Below are positions 7,996 to 17,014 of a DNA stretch of 33,957 bases, one piece after another. Both the position numbers and the translations under genes were made by a program. This DNA is from TMED-70 sp036164085 (GTDB taxonomy: Bacteria; Chloroflexota; Dehalococcoidia; Lucifugimonadales; Lucifugimonadaceae). The stretch covers positions 1 to 33,957 of the forward strand of contig JAYZJV010000057.1 in NCBI GenBank assembly GCA_036164085.1. The letters are read 5' to 3'. The notes under the pieces are model-generated. The model was not told where the DNA came from, did not search any database, and saw only the letters and a list, made by a program, of their open reading frames with translations. Positions within the stretch are counted from its first letter, which is position 1, and each line of letters begins with the position of its first letter.

Positions 7996-8804
7996 AAATT
8001 ATTTGTAAAGAATAGAGGAATTTTTTTTACAAAAAAATTGAAATTTGAATCCTTAGAAAAATTTTCCCATAAGTTTAATTTTCTTTTTGATTGTCTTGAA
8101 AGAATCAAATTATAATCTTCATTTAGCAAATTTAAATTATTAAAAATATTTGAATTTATCTCTAATGATTCAAATAAATGTGTCTTTTCAGGAATTTCAT
8201 CCATAAAATTTTCAACTAATGTTTTGGATTTTCCATCATATAAAAAAGTTATTTTATCTAAATTAAATGAATGAGATAAATAATTAAAATCAATTCCGGC
8301 ACAATCATCTGAATAAATAACTAAAAGATTATTTTTTAAACTTGAATCATGTGAAAAATCATAAGGAAAAATTATAAGATTTTTAGCTGTTTCAATAAGA
8401 TATTTAATGTTTTTAGATTTATTGAAAATATAATCTAATTTATTAGAAAATTTCACAGAATAAATTGCAAGATCTATATCATCTAATCCTAATCTGCTAT
8501 TTATATTCTCATATGAATTCACTAAATTATTTGTAATCCGTATGTTAGGGTTTTTTTCATATACAATTGATTCTAATTTCTCTATATATAAACTTGCGAG
8601 TCTTCTGCCATGATCATGTACAAAATCATTATATAAAACTTCTGTTTCTTGCCCCTTAGTAACTGGATTAAAAGGATTCAAAACAAAAAATAAAACAATT
8701 TGATCATATTTCAGCAAATTTGTTTCGGTCACAATGGTTAATGAATTCTCAAGTTCTTCTGATCCATCAATAAGTATTAAAATTTTATTTTTTTCATCTT
8801 TCAT
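7992..8804 (-). CDS. Divergent universal-stress-protein (UspA)-like protein
   Basis: 270 aa. The N-terminus KILILIDGSEELENSLTIV resembles the first strand and helix of Usp domains (ILVPvDGSe...), and a second weaker repeat begins near residue 163 (NNLLVIYSDDCAGIDFNYL), giving the tandem-domain layout seen in some Usp proteins. The ATP-binding Gly-rich motif of canonical Usp (G-x2-G-x9-G-S/T) is not clearly visible, so nucleotide binding is doubtful. Its ATG overlaps the stop of the upstream sulfurtransferase (ATGA), so it probably depended on translation of that gene, which now contains a premature stop. Confidence 0.5.
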   Translation of the reverse strand: MKDEKNKILILIDGSEELENSLTIVTETNLLKYDQIVLFFVLNPFNPVTKGQETEVLYNDFVHDHGRRLASLYIEKLESIVYEKNPNIRITNNLVNSYENINSRLGLDDIDLAIYSVKFSNKLDYIFNKSKNIKYLIETAKNLIIFPYDFSHDSSLKNNLLVIYSDDCAGIDFNYLSHSFNLDKITFLYDGKSKTLVENFMDEIPEKTHLFESLEINSNIFNNLNLLNEDYNLILSRQSKRKLNLWENFSKDSNFNFFVKKIPLFFTNNF

Positions 8805-9661
8805 TTTGTCATGTCAACTATTGGACAACTATCATCTTGCCCCCATTCTCTCCATGAAGCATCATAATTTTTCACATTATTAAATCCTGCTAATTTTAAA
8901 GTCCAAAAAACATGTGCTGCCCTAATACCTCCTTGGCAATATGTTACAGTTGGCTTAGATGGATCTAATCCTAAAGATTGAGTTATTTGCAATATTTCAT
9001 CAGAAGTTTTTAAAACAGGTATTTCATCATCAGTATTAAAATCAACCCATTCCTTATGGAAAGAAGTAGGAATGTACCCCCCTCTCTTACCTCCACGAAG
9101 ATTTATTCCATTCCGTTCATCATCTGATCTAACATCTAATATTTGGATATCAAGATTTTGTTTTAATATATTTAATAAAGATTACTTGCTTGAAAAAATT
9201 TCATTATCAGGATCCTTAGGTTTGAAATTTCCTGGTTTTTTAGGAATTTGAGAGCCTGTTTCAATTGACTTCCCTTCATAATCCCATTTAGGAAAGCCTC
9301 CATCTAAGACCTTAACATTATTATGTCCATAATATTTCAGAACCCAAGCTAACCTAAATGAATATAAACATGCAGATCTATCATATCCTACAACTAAAGA
9401 ATTTGAAGATATTCCCAAATCAGAAAAGGTTTTTGAAATTTGAGTCATATTTTGAACATGAGTTCTATCTTCAAGAGAAGTTTTGTAATAATTATCAATT
9501 ACATTTAATGCACCAGGGATATGAGATCTAAGATATTCTTCTTCGGAATCTAAGTCTAAAACAATCAAATTTTCATTGTTGATATTATTTTCTAGCCACT
9601 CAGTAGACACCAAAAGATCATCAAATTTATAATTTCTCTCTTGAATTGACAAAAATTTCAT
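8801..9661 (-). pseudogene. Two-domain sulfurtransferase (rhodanese) interrupted by an in-frame TAA
   Basis: One frame runs from ATG 9661 to TGA 8801 (286 codons), broken only by TAA at 9184-9182 (codon 160). The first half is a non-catalytic rhodanese domain (VSTEWLENN, IPGALNVI, VVGYDRSACLYSFRLAW, VLDGGFPKW). After the stop the frame continues without shift: LLNILKQNLDIQILDVRSDD, then RGGKRGGYIP and the active-site loop TVTYCQGGIRAAHVFW with the catalytic Cys, ending in NYDASWREWG. Both halves look well preserved, so the lesion is recent or an error. The start has a good AGAGGGG ribosome site. There is no ATG or GTG after the stop, only a late TTG at 8992 past the DVRS block, so reinitiation would give an incomplete catalytic domain. 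Intact family members transfer sulfur from thiosulfate or mercaptopyruvate. Confidence 0.85.
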
Positions 9662-9733
9662 AAAAAACCCCTCTAAAAAAATATAACATTTAAGTAATTA
9701 TAATCCTTATTAAAAAACATATAGTAAAAAATT

Positions 9734-11086
9734 ATGAATAAAGAATCACTTTACAAGGTCAATATAGATAAATTAATGAGTCTTACTAATTTTGAATATG
9801 AAAAAAGTAAGAATAATCCACCTGGATTTCATTTAGATCGAGTAAATTATATGATGAAAAAATTTCATTACCCAAATAAAAATCAGACCTTTATACATGT
9901 AGCTGGATCCAAAGGCAAAGGCTCTACATCAAATCTAATTTCAAATGGGCTTAGCCAATACAAGGTAGGGCTATTTACTTCTCCGCATATGCACACTGTT
10001 ACAGAAAGAATAAAAATAAATAATAGGCCTGTTTCTATTGAAATTTTCAACAAATATTTTGAAGAAGTTTGGAAAGTAGTTCAATTAATGAAAAAAGAAA
10101 TAAACCAAAGACCTTCATTTTTTGAATTTATGACACTATTATCTCTAGTTATTTTCAGAGATGAAAAGGTTGAATTATCTATAATCGAAGTTGGATTGGG
10201 AGGAAGGCTAGATTCAACAAATGTAATTGACCCTACTTTAACCGTAATAACTCAGATAAGCAAAGATCATACAGAAATTTTAGGAAATACTATTAAAAAA
10301 ATAACTTATGAGAAAGCGGGAATTATTAAAAAAGAAGTTCCTATAGTAATTTCTAAACAAGTAAAAAGTGCTTTTGAAGTAATAAAACACACAGCTAAAA
10401 ATAATAATTCTAAGCTTTACAGCTCAAAAGAAGTTATTTTAAGTAAAAAAAACAACAAGTCTGAAAATAATTTTACTCAACATTTAGAATTATCAAATAA
10501 ATATCCCTTTACAAGTACATTATTAGGTAATCATCAAATAGAAAACATCAAAACAGCTTTAAAAGCCATCGCAGTTTTTTTGGATTTAAATTCAAAAAAG
10601 TCCGATTGGGAAATCATTACAAATAACATTTCAAAAACTCAAATGATTGGAAGATGCCAAATTATCAAACAAAATCAGGTCACTTCAGTTATAGATGGTG
10701 CACAAAATAATAGATCCGCTAAAGCTCTTGCAAATGTTATAACCAAATATCTAAAAAATCCTAATGATATTATTTGGATTTATGGAGCATCAGAAGGACA
10801 TAATTCACTTGAAACATTAAGGCCTATAAAGAAATTTAACCCAAAAATCATTATTACAGAAAGTAGGATCCCTAAAGCAAAAAAAGGCAAAAAAATCATT
10901 GAAGAAATAAAAGATTTGGAATTAAATATAATAGAATTAAATAAAGATTCTTTTGAAGCATATAATAAAGCAAAAAGTATGATAAATCAAAATGGTGCAG
11001 TTGTAGCATTTGGGTCGCTTTATATAGCCTCAGAAATAATAGAAATAATAAAAAATATAGCACCAGAAAAATATAATTATGGATAA
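9734..11086 (+). CDS. folC: Dihydrofolate synthase / folylpolyglutamate synthase
   Basis: 450 aa, normal length for FolC. P-loop VAGSKGKGSTSNL (residues ~56-68), then FTSPHMHTVTERIKIN, the GLGGRLDSTNVIDP block, and ISKDHTEILGNTIKKITYEKAGIIK, all typical of the ATP- and Mg-binding domain of Mur-ligase-type FolC. The enzyme adds glutamate to dihydropteroate and tetrahydrofolate in the cytoplasm. The gene diverges from the sulfurtransferase across 72 nt, and its end overlaps fabF by 8 nt. No other folate genes are in the window. I cannot tell from sequence whether it performs one or both activities. Confidence 0.93.
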   Translation: MNKESLYKVNIDKLMSLTNFEYEKSKNNPPGFHLDRVNYMMKKFHYPNKNQTFIHVAGSKGKGSTSNLISNGLSQYKVGLFTSPHMHTVTERIKINNRPVSIEIFNKYFEEVWKVVQLMKKEINQRPSFFEFMTLLSLVIFRDEKVELSIIEVGLGGRLDSTNVIDPTLTVITQISKDHTEILGNTIKKITYEKAGIIKKEVPIVISKQVKSAFEVIKHTAKNNNSKLYSSKEVILSKKNNKSENNFTQHLELSNKYPFTSTLLGNHQIENIKTALKAIAVFLDLNSKKSDWEIITNNISKTQMIGRCQIIKQNQVTSVIDGAQNNRSAKALANVITKYLKNPNDIIWIYGASEGHNSLETLRPIKKFNPKIIITESRIPKAKKGKKIIEEIKDLELNIIELNKDSFEAYNKAKSMINQNGAVVAFGSLYIASEIIEIIKNIAPEKYNYG

Positions 11087-12311
11087 AAAAATAGTTGTAA
11101 CAGGTATTGGAATACAAAGTTGCTTAGGAAACAACATAAAAGATTATTGGGATTCATTATCTAATGGTAGGTCTGGCATAAGAACAATAACACAAGTTAG
11201 TTCAGCTGACTTCCCTTGTAAAGTAAGTGGAGAAGTTCAAAATTTTGAACCTGGAGAATGGATGAACCCAAAAGAAGCTAAAAGGATGGGAAGATTTTCT
11301 CAACTAGCTGTAGCTGCTGCAAAAGATGCTATAGATCAATCTAAGTTTTTAGGAAAAATTGACACTGATAGAGTTGGAGTACTAATAGGAACAGGAGCGG
11401 GAGGTCTGCCTGAAACAGATCAGCAAGCATCCATTAAAGAATCCAAAGGGGTTATGCGAATGAGTCCTTTTTACATTCCTTCAATGCTCTCAAATATGGC
11501 ATCTGCAAATATATCAAGAATTTATCAAGCAACTGGATACAATAATACATGCATTACTGCCTGTGCTGCTTCAACTCAAGCTATAGGTGAAGCAGCAGAA
11601 ATAATAAAAAATAACAAAGCAGATATAGTAATTACTGGGGGTGCAGAATCTGGTATTTGTGAGATAGGCATGGGAGGATTTAGTACAATGCATGCTTTAA
11701 CCACATGGGAAGGGGAACCTTCAAAAGCAAGTAGGCCATTTGATGCAAATAGAGATGGCTTTGCTCCTTCAGAGGGCGCTGGAATAATAATTTTAGAATC
11801 TGAAGAACACGCTATAAATAGAGGGGCAGTCCCAATAGCAGAAATAGCAGGTTTTGGAGTAACTTCTGATGCCTTTCATTTAGTTCAACCCCATAAAGAA
11901 GGATTAGGTGCTACTAAAGCTATGAAATTAGCAATAGAAGATGCTGGACTAGAAAATAAAGATATAGATTATATAAATGCACACGGAACGTCTACTCCTA
12001 CAAATGATCGAATAGAAACTTTAGCAATAAAAAATCTATTTGGGGATCATGCTTATAACATTCCGATCTCATCTACAAAATCTATGGTAGGCCACTCCTT
12101 AGGAGCTTCTGGAGCATTAGAAATCATTGCTTGCATTCAATCTACAATTCATGATGAAATACATCCAACAATTAATCTCGAAAATCCTGATCCAGAATGT
12201 GATTTGAATTATGTGCCGAACAACAAATTAAAAAAGAAAGTTGATGTAGCATTATCTAATAGTTTTGGATTTGGTGGCCAAAATGCCTGTGTAGTGATTA
12301 AGAAATATTAA
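11079..12311 (+). CDS. fabF: 3-oxoacyl-[acyl-carrier-protein] synthase II
   Basis: 410 aa. Catalytic triad of KAS II: C162 in TACAASTQAIG, H302 in NAHGTSTPTND and H339 in SMVGHSLGASGA; also the C-terminal NSFGFGGQNACVV loop. It elongates acyl-ACP with malonyl-ACP in type II fatty-acid synthesis. The N-terminus (KKIVVTGIGIQSCLGN) is standard. The start overlaps folC by 8 nt, so the pair is probably an operon. Stop-to-stop distance to the convergent ABC gene is only 14 nt, with no terminator hairpin. The usual fab partners (acpP, fabD, fabG) are not in this window. Confidence 0.95.
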   Translation: MDKKIVVTGIGIQSCLGNNIKDYWDSLSNGRSGIRTITQVSSADFPCKVSGEVQNFEPGEWMNPKEAKRMGRFSQLAVAAAKDAIDQSKFLGKIDTDRVGVLIGTGAGGLPETDQQASIKESKGVMRMSPFYIPSMLSNMASANISRIYQATGYNNTCITACAASTQAIGEAAEIIKNNKADIVITGGAESGICEIGMGGFSTMHALTTWEGEPSKASRPFDANRDGFAPSEGAGIIILESEEHAINRGAVPIAEIAGFGVTSDAFHLVQPHKEGLGATKAMKLAIEDAGLENKDIDYINAHGTSTPTNDRIETLAIKNLFGDHAYNIPISSTKSMVGHSLGASGALEIIACIQSTIHDEIHPTINLENPDPECDLNYVPNNKLKKKVDVALSNSFGFGGQNACVVIKKY

Positions 12312-12325
12312 TTCCAAATCCAACA

Positions 12326-13387
12326 CTACTCAAGGAGTTTATTGACTTCTTTTTTTATAATTTCAATACCAACACTTTGTCCCATTTGAAATTCATTATT
12401 ATTAGACATTTTAACGTTTAACTCAATTCCTGTATCAATTTCTTGTAAAATAAAAAGCTGACTACCTTCTAAAAATTCTTTATCTTTTATTACAAAGTTT
12501 TTTTCATTTAAACTTATAGATAATTGATTAGGCTTAACATTAATATAAATTTTGCTTTTTTCATTAAAATTTTCATCAAGAATAAAGTCTCCTATAAATG
12601 TTGAAACTTTATTTTTATAGACCTCTCCAAAAATAACATTTGAATTAGATATAGATTTTGCAATAATACTATGATCTGGTCTATCGTATATTTTTTCTGG
12701 AGTAGAAAATTGAATGATTTCTCCAGCATAAAGAAACCCTACTTTATCAGACAAGCTCAATGCTTCTTCAGAATCATGAGTAATCAATAGAACCGTTGAA
12801 CCAATTTCTGAAAAAATCTTCTTTAACTCTCTTCTAATTTCAACCCTAAGATTTCTATCTAAATTTGAAAAAGGTTCATCCATTAATAATAATTTTGGTT
12901 TTCTAACCAAAGATCTTGCTAATGCAATTCTTTGTTTTTGACCTCCTGACAATTCATCAATATATCTATCCAATAGTCCTTCTAACTGCAAAAGGGATAA
13001 TATGTTTTCATAAAAGTTTTTATCAAAATTAGAGTTTTGAAGTGAATATTTAATATTTTTTTCAACATTTAGATGAGGGAATAGAGCATAATCTTGAAAA
13101 ATAGTTCCTATAGATCTTTTTTCAGCTGGTATATGAAAAAAAGATGAAGATTGTAAGAAACCGTCTAATCTTATATAACCTTGATTAATTTTTTCTAATC
13201 CATTAATTGCCCTGAATAATGTAGTTTTTCCTGCTCCACTATCACCTATAACACTAACAAACTCTTGTTCTTGAACACTTAATGATAAATTGGATAAAAC
13301 TTCTTCATCCTCATTGTATGAAAAATGCATGTCAACAATTTCTAATTTAGGGATTATTCCAATATTTTTATGATCTTCGGTTGTCAC
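12326..13387 (-). CDS. ABC transporter ATP-binding protein, FbpC/iron(III)-type
   Basis: 353 aa. Walker A GDSGAGKTT (48-56), Q-loop Q98, signature LSGGQKQRIALARSL (146-160), Walker B LLLMDEPF with D170/E171, H-loop H204 in LLITHDSEEAL. A C-terminal region (about 235-353) has the TOBE-like beta content of the FbpC/PotA/CysA group. The start is GTG, overlapping the permease stop by one base (TAGTG), so translation is coupled. With the fused two-domain permease upstream this forms an importer of the ferric-iron type; thiamine, phosphonate or spermidine uptake cannot be excluded because the binding protein is missing. Confidence 0.88.
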   Translation of the reverse strand: MTTEDHKNIGIIPKLEIVDMHFSYNEDEEVLSNLSLSVQEQEFVSVIGDSGAGKTTLFRAINGLEKINQGYIRLDGFLQSSSFFHIPAEKRSIGTIFQDYALFPHLNVEKNIKYSLQNSNFDKNFYENILSLLQLEGLLDRYIDELSGGQKQRIALARSLVRKPKLLLMDEPFSNLDRNLRVEIRRELKKIFSEIGSTVLLITHDSEEALSLSDKVGFLYAGEIIQFSTPEKIYDRPDHSIIAKSISNSNVIFGEVYKNKVSTFIGDFILDENFNEKSKIYINVKPNQLSISLNEKNFVIKDKEFLEGSQLFILQEIDTGIELNVKMSNNNEFQMGQSVGIEIIKKEVNKLLE

Positions 13388-15006
13388 TAATTACCTAGCC
13401 TTTTTGATAAATCATTAGACATAAATATATATGAAGGTATTCCAGCTATGATAACTAAAACTATTGATGCCAAAGCGGTTTTTATGAAAAAAGCCTCGCT
13501 TGCATTACTCCAAATTTCTGTTGCCAATGTTTGAAAGCCTATAGGACTTAATATTAGAGTTGCAGGAAGCTCTTTTAGACAAAGAATGAACACTAATACT
13601 CCTCCATAAATAAATCCTGGACTAGCCAATTTTATGACTATATTATAATAAGTTTTTATTTTACCCGCTCCAAGAGTAAAAGATGCATCTTCAAGTTTAG
13701 GATCAATTTGTGTCATACTTGATTTAATAGGACCTAAAGCAGCAGGTAGAAAAGATATAAAATAACCCAAGACTAAAACTATAAATGTTTGATAAATATA
13801 ATCAAAATAATTAATGCAAAAGAATACTAATGACATAGAAACAATAACTCCAGGCAAAGAAAGGCCAATGTAAGAAACTTTATCTATCATAAAAGAAAGA
13901 ATTCTAATATTTTTTCGAATAGTAATTAATAATGGGATAGAAACTAATGTGATAAAGAATGCAGAAACAGATGATATGATTATTGTGTTAATTGTAGGTT
14001 GAATAACATCTCTAAAGCCAGTGTCCTCTCCAAATCCGATTATAAACCAATAAATTAGTACAGAAATAGGCAGAATAAAACCAAATATCAGTGGAATTAA
14101 TGAAATAGGAAAAAGAATCCATTTCCATATACCTAAATCTATTTTTTTTATATCTGATAAATTTGAATTGGAAAAGTATCTTGCCTCATTTTTCGTTTTT
14201 GATTCAATGAATAAAATTAAAAAACAAAACAATATAGCAAGAAGTGAAATTTCTAACACTCCATAATTACTAATACTGTTATACATTCTATTAAATATGG
14301 CTATCGTAAACGTGTTGAAACGCAGTAACGATACAGCTCCAAAATCACTAAGTACATACAATGAAACAAGCAAAGATCCTGCAACGATTGTTGGTTTTAC
14401 CAACGGGAAAATTATTTTTCTAAACGTTCCAAAAGAGCTATCTCCTAAAGTACGGGAGGCATCTATCATTTGATAATCAAATCTCCTAAACATAGCAGCT
14501 AACCCAATATACACATATGGATAAGTAATCAGAGATAAAACAAAAACAGATCCAACTAAACCATAGAATGAAGGAAATGTTTTCATTTCAAAAAATAATT
14601 GTAAAAAATTATGTACCCATCCATTCTTACTCCATATTTCTATCTGAGTGGTTGCCATTACATAACTAGGTAATGCAATAGGTAAAACAGAAATTGAGGT
14701 TAAATATTTCGCAAAAGGCATATTGCTTCGAACATTCAAAAAGGCTAGTGGCAACGAAATAAGAATAGAAAAAATTACAACTAAAAGTATCAATGAAACT
14801 GTGTTAAAAGATAATTTCAAAATTTTAGTATTAAATATAAAATCAAAGAATAAATTAAATTCAAAAGTTGTTTTAACTAATAAATAGAGTAAAGGAAGAA
14901 TTAAAAAAAAAGCTAGAATTAAGGAAGATATATAAATGATTCCTAAGCCTATATCTAATTTTTTGAATTTCTTGAATATAATTGAATTTGATAAAATAGC
15001 TGACAT
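13387..15006 (-). CDS. ABC transporter permease, FbpB-type fused double permease
   Basis: 539 aa with about twelve hydrophobic spans in two homologous halves. Each half carries a binding-protein-dependent permease EAA-like loop: DASRTLGDSSFGTFRKIIFP in the first half and EDASFTLGAGKIKTYYNIV in the second. This tandem organisation and length are those of FbpB/AfuB ferric-iron permeases. It is the first gene of a two-gene leftward unit. The ATG at 15006 lies opposite a divergent gene at 15096, leaving a short shared control region. A periplasmic substrate-binding protein is not found on either side in the window. Confidence 0.87.
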   Translation of the reverse strand: MSAILSNSIIFKKFKKLDIGLGIIYISSLILAFFLILPLLYLLVKTTFEFNLFFDFIFNTKILKLSFNTVSLILLVVIFSILISLPLAFLNVRSNMPFAKYLTSISVLPIALPSYVMATTQIEIWSKNGWVHNFLQLFFEMKTFPSFYGLVGSVFVLSLITYPYVYIGLAAMFRRFDYQMIDASRTLGDSSFGTFRKIIFPLVKPTIVAGSLLVSLYVLSDFGAVSLLRFNTFTIAIFNRMYNSISNYGVLEISLLAILFCFLILFIESKTKNEARYFSNSNLSDIKKIDLGIWKWILFPISLIPLIFGFILPISVLIYWFIIGFGEDTGFRDVIQPTINTIIISSVSAFFITLVSIPLLITIRKNIRILSFMIDKVSYIGLSLPGVIVSMSLVFFCINYFDYIYQTFIVLVLGYFISFLPAALGPIKSSMTQIDPKLEDASFTLGAGKIKTYYNIVIKLASPGFIYGGVLVFILCLKELPATLILSPIGFQTLATEIWSNASEAFFIKTALASIVLVIIAGIPSYIFMSNDLSKRLGN

Positions 15007-15095
15007 TTTAATATTTTTTCTACCATATTAGTATACAATAACTATTCACTTATAAGGGGACTTACATTTATAACATTTTTACAAGATACATAAAG

Positions 15096-16052
15096 TTGAT
15101 TTCTATTCTAATAGTCATTTTATTTTTAGTGACAATAATTTTTTTGATATTAGAAAATAATTTTTATGTGAAAAACACAGATTCAGAAATTATGAATAAT
15201 ATTAATCAAACAAAATCAGAGCAAAAAGAAGAGATTACAATTGTTCCACCTAAAAATCTTGTTGAAAAAGAAGAAATTATCCTTGAAAAAGAACCGCCAA
15301 TAAATCAAGTTAAAAAAGAAGAAGTTATTCTTGAAAATAAAACAGCAAAAACGAAAGCTGAATTAGAAAAAATCATTTTAGATAGAGAAAAACAAGTAAA
15401 AGAAAACAATAAATCTCTTCAATCGACTCAAATTGAAGAAGAAATTCCTGAAATCATTAGTATGGTTATCGCAAAAATAATTTCTGAAGAAAAAACAAAT
15501 AATCAAAATATTACTCTTGAGTCTTACAATAAACAAACATGGAATTCAGCAGCTATGGGATGCCCATTAAATGGAATGTCTTATGCTCAAGTAGAAACTA
15601 CAGGTTACAAAATAAATATTTTAAAACTGCAAGAAAAAGCAGAATATCATACTGACTTAAATGGAAATTATATTAATTGCACTGAAATATCAAATTCAAA
15701 CTCTAATGCAAATTTTAACTTTGTAAAAAAATATGAGTTAGAAAATGTAAAGAAAATTGAGCTTATATTAAATGAGAATGATAAATTAATTTCATCAATT
15801 GAAGACAAAGAAAAAATCAAAACTATAATTGAATCAATAAATATAGATATTGATATTGGGAAAACAGATATCTGTGAAGCAGATTATAAGCTTGTTTTTG
15901 AAAAAAAATCTTCTTCAACAGTGTTACTTGTTTTTTGTAAAATAAACCCTTATTACGTATATGCCGATGAAAGCATTAATGCAGGGGAAACTATTCTAAA
16001 TGTTGTTGAAGAAATGTTATCTTCTATAGAATTTCCAGGAATGCCAAAATGA
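15096..16052 (+). CDS. Membrane-anchored surface protein with Lys/Glu-rich stalk, unknown
   Basis: 318 aa. N-terminal membrane anchor (residues ~1-22), then a Lys/Glu-rich stalk with imperfect repeats (KEEIILEKEPPI, KKEEVILENKTA; ~45-120). A compact domain follows with two Trp/Cys landmarks (TWNSAAMGCPLNGMSYAQV, then EYHTDLNGNYINC), and a C-terminal ~105-residue domain of alternating strands and helices. The GCP-x-G-x-x-Y-A-Q-V layout resembles a secreted domain I associate with Chloroflexota, from memory only. The start shown is TTG; the frame is open back to 15042 but has no ATG, so the exact start is unsure. Its stop overlaps the next gene (ATGA), the first link of a run reaching rpsT. Confidence 0.65.
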   Translation: MISILIVILFLVTIIFLILENNFYVKNTDSEIMNNINQTKSEQKEEITIVPPKNLVEKEEIILEKEPPINQVKKEEVILENKTAKTKAELEKIILDREKQVKENNKSLQSTQIEEEIPEIISMVIAKIISEEKTNNQNITLESYNKQTWNSAAMGCPLNGMSYAQVETTGYKINILKLQEKAEYHTDLNGNYINCTEISNSNSNANFNFVKKYELENVKKIELILNENDKLISSIEDKEKIKTIIESINIDIDIGKTDICEADYKLVFEKKSSSTVLLVFCKINPYYVYADESINAGETILNVVEEMLSSIEFPGMPK

Positions 16053-17014
16053 CAAATAATTTACCCGAAGGAAAAATTAATAATAATTTACTTAAGAAAA
16101 TAATATCCGATATTAATAATTCTGGATCTAAAAAACCAAAAATTGGGGAAGATGCTGCTGAAATAGAATTAAAAAATTATGATGAAATATTAATCTCATC
16201 AGATCCTATTACTTTTGAAACAGATAATATTGGAAGTTATTTAATAGATATTTGCTCAAATGATATTTATGCCTCCGGAGGAATTCCCAAATGGCTTTTA
16301 ATTACCTGCTTAATTCCAATTAACACTTCATTTGAAGAATTAAGAAAAAATTTATCTGAGTTGAATAACAGGGCAAAATTACACGATATAGACATAGTAG
16401 GAGGACATACAGAAGTAACATCTTCTGTAAATAAAATAATAATGTCAGGGACAATAGTAGGTGTTTACAGTAAATATTTCAAAAAAGGGCAAAAAATCAG
16501 ACCTGAACAAGATATTATTTTGGGAGGATTAGCTGGTGTTGAAGGAAGTAAAATCATATCAACAACAATGGATTATAATTTTTCAGGATTAGAAAAATTA
16601 TCTTTGTCAATCAAAGAAATTGCTACAACTGCTTTGAATGCAGGGGGAGTAATAAAAATGCATGATCCTACAGAAGGAGGGATTGCTACAGCAATACATG
16701 AGATAACGGAGTTAGGTGGAGTTGGTAGCTATATACAATTTGAAAAAATAAAGTTTGTAGAAAATTTTATTTTCACATGTCAAAAGCTTGAATTAAATCC
16801 TCTTGGTGTTATAAGTTCTGGTTGCTTGTTAATAATATCAGATGTAGAAAATTCACCTAAAATAACAAAGGCATTAAAGAAAAATAAAATTCATGGATCA
16901 GTTATAGGAAAAACGACAAAAAAAGAAAAAGGTAATATCATTAGTATTAATGATAAATCATTCAAATTAGAACGATTCGATCAAGATGAAATAATAAAAA
17001 TATTTAGAGAATAA
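16049..17014 (+). CDS. AIR-synthase/HypE-like ATP-binding protein
   Basis: 321 aa of the PurM/HypE/ThiL/SelD fold. Visible blocks: GEDAAEI near residue 30; SSDPITFETDNIGSYLIDIC with the following NDIYASGGIPKWLL (metal/nucleotide Asp); IVGGHTEVTSSVNKIIMSGTIVG; and the C-domain HDPTEGGIATAIHEITELGGVG. The GGHTEV and DPTEGG blocks are closest to HypE, but the C-terminal Cys that HypE needs for cyanide transfer is absent (it ends KIFRE), and no hydrogenase genes are near. It is therefore an AIR-synthase-related protein of unknown substrate. Four-nt overlap with the upstream gene and one-nt overlap (TAATG) with rel indicate co-translation. Confidence 0.8.
   Translation: MTNNLPEGKINNNLLKKIISDINNSGSKKPKIGEDAAEIELKNYDEILISSDPITFETDNIGSYLIDICSNDIYASGGIPKWLLITCLIPINTSFEELRKNLSELNNRAKLHDIDIVGGHTEVTSSVNKIIMSGTIVGVYSKYFKKGQKIRPEQDIILGGLAGVEGSKIISTTMDYNFSGLEKLSLSIKEIATTALNAGGVIKMHDPTEGGIATAIHEITELGGVGSYIQFEKIKFVENFIFTCQKLELNPLGVISSGCLLIISDVENSPKITKALKKNKIHGSVIGKTTKKEKGNIISINDKSFKLERFDQDEIIKIFRE

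Noticed and set aside
15007..15095. Fur-type box between the iron-type ABC operon and the divergent gene
   Set aside because: The region is AT-rich but has no convincing inverted GATAAT-like hexamers; only a GTATAC palindrome at 15031-15036.
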